Origin: CAVURS01 sp963795385
GTDB taxonomy: Bacteria; Actinomycetota; Actinomycetes; Actinomycetales; CAVURS01
Direction: 5' to 3'
DNA: 64,000 nt
NCBI GenBank assembly: GCA_963795385.1
Contig: CAWCHK010000003.1
Location: forward strand, 310,001 to 374,000
This document shows positions 60,922-64,000 of this stretch, in pieces. The notes beneath the pieces are model-generated. The model was not told where the DNA came from and did no database searches. It saw nothing but the letters and a program-made list of their open reading frames with translations. Every line of letters begins with the position of its first letter. Position 1 is the stretch's first letter. The translations under genes and the position numbers were made by a program.

Positions 60922-61745
60922 GCGAGGGGTCGAGCCGGAACACCGGCAGCCGAGACAGCACCGGCAGCCGAGACAGCACAGGTCCGCCGGGTCATCGTGG
61001 TCATCCCGACGTACGACGAGCGGGAGAACCTCGAGCTGATCGTCGGGCGGGTCCGGACCGCGACGCCGCAGGCCGACATCCTGGTCGCGGACGACAACTC
61101 CCCGGACGGCACGGGCCAGATCGCCGACGCGCTGGCCGGGGCCGACGAGCAGGTCCACGTCCTGCACCGTGCGGGCAAGCAGGGTCTCGGCGCGGCGTAC
61201 CTCGCCGGCTTCGCCTGGGCCCTGGCAGCGCGGCTACGACGTCGTGGTCGAGATGGACGCGGACGGCTCGCACCAGCCCGAGCAGCTGCCGCGGTTGCTG
61301 GAAGCGCTGGGCCACGCCGACGTGGTCCTGGGCTCGCGGTGGGTCCCGGGTGGCCGGGTGGAGAACTGGCCGGCGCACCGGATGTTCCTCTCCCGCGGCG
61401 GCAACACCTACACCCGCATCGTCCTGGGGCTGCCGCTGCGCGATGCCACCGGCGGCTTCCGGGCCTTCCGCCGCAGCGCGCTGGAGTCACTGGACCTGGC
61501 GGGGGTCGCCTCACAGGGGTACTGCTTCCAGGTCGACCTCGCGTGGCGGGCCGTGCAACGGGGACTGCGGGTCGTGGAGGTGCCGATCACGTTCGTCGAG
61601 CGGGTTCGCGGCAACAGCAAGATGAGCGGCTCGATCGTGCGCGAGTCGTTGACCCGGGTGACGGCCTGGGGGATCCGGCACCGGGCCGAGCAGCTCCGCG
61701 GCCCTGGCCGGCCGCGGCCGGCCCTCGGCCGCGGTGCGCCGATGA
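60918..61745 (+). CDS. ppm1: Polyprenol-phosphate mannosyltransferase, frameshifted
   Basis: GT2 enzyme making polyprenol-phosphate mannose from GDP-mannose. VVIPTYDERENLELIVGRV, DILVADDNSPDGTGQIAD, EMDADGSHQPEQLP (DxD) and DVVLGSRWVPGG are diagnostic. Three breaks (60976-60977, 61225-61226, 61698-61699) are all repaired by GC to GCGC. After the last repair the protein ends RAEQLRAALAGRGRPSAAVRR with a TGA that overlaps the next ATG. An 18-bp direct repeat lies at 60942-60977. The uncorrected frame appears fused to fxsA. Confidence 0.85.
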
Positions 61746-62252
61746 GCCCGGCTCGCCGGCTGCGGGCCCGGCAGGTACTCGGCCTGGTGCTGCTCGGCTT
61801 CCTGCTGATCATCGCCGCGGAGATCGTCGTCGCCGTCCTGGTCGCCCGCTTGATCGGCCCGTGGCCGACGATGATTGCGATCCTCGCCTTCTCCTTCGGC
61901 GGGCTGATGGTGGTGCGCCGGGCCGGCGCGAGGTCGGTGCAGGCGCTGCGGGCGGCCGGTGCGGCCCGGCGGCTGCCAGGCGGCGAGATGGCCGACCACG
62001 CCCTGCTGCTCGTCGGCGGCATCCTGCTGATCCCGCCGGGCTTCCTGCTCGACCTGGTCGGGCTGGTGTTCATCCTGCCGGTGACCCGGCCGCTGGCCCG
62101 CCGGCTGTGCGGGCTGGTGCTGCGGGCCCGGTTCTTCTCCCGGATGGCGGCCGGCCTGGCCGTCGGCCGGGACGCGGGTCGTTCCGGGCGAGGTGTTGCG
62201 CGACGACGAGGACGACGACCCGGGCCGGCTGGGACGAGGCCGGCAGCCCTAG
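61742..62252 (+). CDS. fxsA: FxsA-family membrane protein, frameshifted
   Basis: A small membrane protein of about 170 residues: QVLGLVLLGFLLIIAAEIVVAVLVARLIG and TMIAILAFSFGGLMVVRRAGARSV, then HALLLVGGILLIPPGFLLDLVGLVFILPVTRPLARRL, the FxsA core. In E. coli FxsA counters phage F exclusion. The frame breaks at 62174-62176; with GC restored the acidic tail reads RVVPGEVLRDDEDDDPGRLGRGRQP and stops at 62252. The start overlaps the predicted ppm1 stop. Confidence 0.85.
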
Positions 62253-62263
62253 CGACGGAGCCC

Positions 62264-62314
62264 GACACGGCGACGCCCGCACCTTCGGGGAGAGGGTGCG
62301 GGCGTCGCGGTGTC
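62264..62314. terminator. Bidirectional terminator hairpin
   Basis: A 20-bp stem with one mismatch: 62264-62283 (ending CGACGCCCGCACC) pairs with 62295-62314 around an 11-nt loop. It lies between the convergent fxsA and rbpA genes. Confidence 0.75.
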
Positions 62315-62364
62315 GTCCTGGCCGGATGAGCGCTCAGGGCGACTTCGGCATGGCTGGTGGCCGC

Positions 62365-62721
62365 TCAGGCGCTGCGCTTGTGGCGGGTGCCGCCCTGCTT
62401 GGCGCGGAGCAGCTCGAGGCGCTCGTCGAGCAGGACCTCGAGCTCGGCGACGGACCGCCGCTCGAGCAGCATGTCCCAGTGGGTGCGGGTCGGCTTGGCG
62501 GCGCGGGGCGCGGGGCGGGTCGCGTCGACGAGCAGCGCCTCCGAGCCGCACTTGCACTGCCAGAGGGCCGGAACCTCGGCGTCGAAGGCGAACGGGACGG
62601 TGAAGACGTGGCCCTGCGGGCAGTGGTACTCGGCGACGTGCCGCTCGACCGGCTCGACACCGACTTCGCTCTCCAGGCTGTTGGACCCCAACCGGGTCCC
62701 GCGCAGCGACTTCTCGCTCAT
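62365..62721 (-). CDS. rbpA: RNA polymerase-binding protein RbpA
   Basis: A 118-residue actinobacterial factor that binds sigma-A and the beta' subunit and stabilises open promoters. SEKSLRGTRLGSNSLESEVGVEPVERH is the core start; cysteines in YHCPQGHVFTVPFAFDAEVPALWQCKCGSEA mark the core domain. The basic linker and sigma-interaction domain are HWDMLLERRSVAELEVLLDERLELLRAKQG. ATG 62721 has GGAGG 6 bases upstream. A sigma-R-like promoter precedes it. Confidence 0.96.
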   Translation of the reverse strand: MSEKSLRGTRLGSNSLESEVGVEPVERHVAEYHCPQGHVFTVPFAFDAEVPALWQCKCGSEALLVDATRPAPRAAKPTRTHWDMLLERRSVAELEVLLDERLELLRAKQGGTRHKRSA

Positions 62722-62762
62722 CGGGTGCCTCCTCGGCGTGACGTGACGTCTACATCCCACAG

Positions 62763-62789
62763 AACGCAGCGAGCGGTAACAAGTGTTCC
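62763..62789 (-). promoter_or_regulatory. Sigma-R/SigH-type promoter for rbpA
   Basis: On the minus strand GGAAC (62789-62785), 18 bases, then CGTT (62766-62763) fit the oxidative-stress ECF consensus. The rbpA start lies about 42 bases further on. rbpA is a known sigma-R target in Streptomyces coelicolor. Confidence 0.6.
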
Positions 62790-62880
62790 GCCGCGTGTGT
62801 GGAGATGCGGTAAAGGCGATGTGGCGTGGATCACACCCCGTTGTCGTCGCACGCCGGACACCGGACGGACGGCGCGACGG

Positions 62881-64000
62881 TCAGAGCGACTGACGGCGCC
62901 TGGTTGCCGGCGTCGGCGATGCCCTGGGCGATGTCGACCCGGCGACAGCAGCGCAGCCGCCCAGGACGAAGAACACCACCAGCGCGATGATCGCCCAGCG
63001 GTAGGAGTCGGTCACCTGCTGGACCACCCCGAAGAGCAGCGTGCCGAACCAGCTCGTCCCACGCTCGCAGGCCTGGTAGAGGCTGAAGTACTCCGCCTCG
63101 CGCCCGGCCGGGATCAGCTGGCTGTACAGCGACCGGCTCAGCGCCTGGCTGCCGCCCAGGACGATGCCGATCAGCATGGCCAGGCCCAGCCAGAGCCCGA
63201 ACTGGTGCGCGGGCAGGAAGAAGCCGATCGTCACCACGGCCGTCCACAGGACCAGGCTGGCCAGGATGGTGCGCCAGGCGCCGTACGTCGCGGCGAACCG
63301 GCCGAACAGCAAGGCACCGCCGAACGCCACGAGCTGGACCAGCAGGATCGTGATGATCAGCTGCGAGTCCGAGAAGCCCAGCTGCTCGGTAGCCGTACAC
63401 GCTCGAGGCGCTGATGACGGTCTGGATCCCGTCGTTGAAGAAGAGGTACGCCGCCAGGAACATCAGCGTCTGCGGGTAGCCGCGCAGGTGCCGCAGGGTG
63501 CTGGCGAGCTGGCCGAACGCGTCCCGCACGACCCCGGTACGACGGCTTCCCTGCCGCTCGAGCGCGGCGGCGACCGGCGGCCGGTCGCGCAGGCCGACGA
63601 ACGGGATGACCGTGAAGGCCGCCCACCAGACCCCGGCCGAGAGCAGGCTGATCCGGACCGCCTGGCCGGTCGTCGAGCCCGAAGGCATGGTGGCCCTCGA
63701 CCAGGACCAGGTTGAGCGCGAGCAGGACGAACCCGCCGAGGTAGCCGAAGGACCAGCCGATGCTGGAGACCCGGTCGCGCTCGTCGGGCGTCGAGATCTG
63801 CACGAGGAACGAGTAGTAGACGACCAGCGCCGAGCCGAGGCACATGTTGCGCGATGATGGTCAGGACCACGCCGAGCTGCCAGTCGTGTCCGGCGATGAG
63901 GAACATCGCCGCCGGCCGAGACCGAGCCGACCCAGGCGAAGCCGCACATCAGCGCCTTGCGGTGCGACGATCCGGTCGGCGACGGCGCCGACGATCGGGC
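62881..64000 (-). CDS. MFS transporter (UMF1 family), truncated and frameshifted
   Basis: C-terminal two-thirds of a 12-helix transporter; its start is outside the window. Recognisable pieces in several frames: PIVGAVADRIVA, HRKALMCGFAWVGS, MFLIAGHDWQLGVVLTIIA, MCLGSALVVYYSFLVQ, AVRISLLSAGVWWAAFTVIPF, FLAAYLFFNDGIQTVI, QLGFSDSQLIITILLVQLVAFGG and YFSLYQACERGTSWFG. Eight breaks (near 63964, 63908, 63849, 63685, 63392, 62960, 62943, 62887) are each healed by adding GC. The substrate is unknown. Real pseudogene status is unlikely. Confidence 0.8.

Noticed and set aside
61169..62252. Natural fusion of ppm1 and fxsA
   Set aside because: Adding GC at 61698 gives ppm1 a plausible C-terminus and a TGA that overlaps the fxsA ATG, the common arrangement. 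The fusion is better explained by the sequence error.
60997..63414. One 805-codon open frame running through ppm1 and beyond
   Set aside because: It crosses known genes in the wrong frame after 61225 and has no domain there; it exists only because of the GC losses.

Overview
The window is about 64 kb of very GC-rich, densely coded chromosome from an actinobacterium. Four things point there: a complete Pup-proteasome system, mycothiol synthesis (mshC), an F420-type luciferase-like oxidoreductase, and the actinobacterial RNA-polymerase-binding protein RbpA. Gene order follows, from memory, the conserved block known from Mycobacterium and Streptomyces: uppP, phosphomutase, DUF3090, SCO1664-like, mshC, PAC2, metH, RecB-type nuclease, trmI, arc/mpa, dop, pup, prcBA, pafA, pafBC, tatAC, helY, 5'-3' exonuclease. 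I cannot fix the genus. No tRNA, rRNA, insertion sequence, phage or CRISPR array was seen.

Layout. 0-9.1 kb: M20 hydrolase fragment, small conserved proteins, aldo/keto reductase, F420-type oxidoreductase, UppP, CorA, phosphomutase, DUF3090, SCO1664-like protein and MshC. 9.1-18.4 kb: PAC2 protein, cobalamin-dependent MetH, a MacB-type ABC exporter (permease frameshifted) and a second homocysteine S-methyltransferase. 18.4-27.8 kb: RecB-family nuclease, site-2 protease, TrmI, proteasomal ATPase, racemase, DUF3054, GNAT, a PLP trans-sulfuration enzyme, esterase and Nudix hydrolase. 27.8-40.9 kb: dop, pup, prcB, prcA, an inserted epimerase/GH15 pair, pafA, two FKBP genes, DUF3866, pafB, pafC. 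41-47.7 kb: zinc-ribbon protein, small membrane protein, tatA, tatC, lipid kinase, HelY helicase, 5'-3' exonuclease. 47.8-59 kb: secreted M36 protease, Lrp/AsnC regulator, VOC protein, then a lysine-degradation cluster: kamA divergent from kdd, amidohydrolase, kamD, kamE, kal. 59-64 kb: lnt, ppm1, fxsA, rbpA and a truncated MFS transporter.

How genes work together. Arc/Mpa, PrcBA, Pup, PafA and Dop form one tagging and degradation pathway, and PafBC is the linked transcription factor pair. KamA, KamDE, Kdd and Kal form most of the anaerobic-type lysine pathway, but the cleavage enzyme Kce is not in the window. Lnt and Ppm1 act on lipoproteins and polyprenol-phosphate mannose.

Three sequence-level patterns stand out. 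(1) Most genes appear to be transcribed as leaderless mRNAs from a TANNNT box 6-8 nt before the start codon, and at eight same-strand junctions the upstream gene's TAG stop codon is the first three bases of that box. (2) Every apparent frameshift, about 16, with 15 of them after 58.3 kb, is repaired by restoring a lost GC dinucleotide to make GCGC; this looks like a systematic sequence error, not gene decay. (3) Convergent gene junctions carry palindromes or tandem repeats, including two related ~104-bp palindromic elements 5 kb apart.
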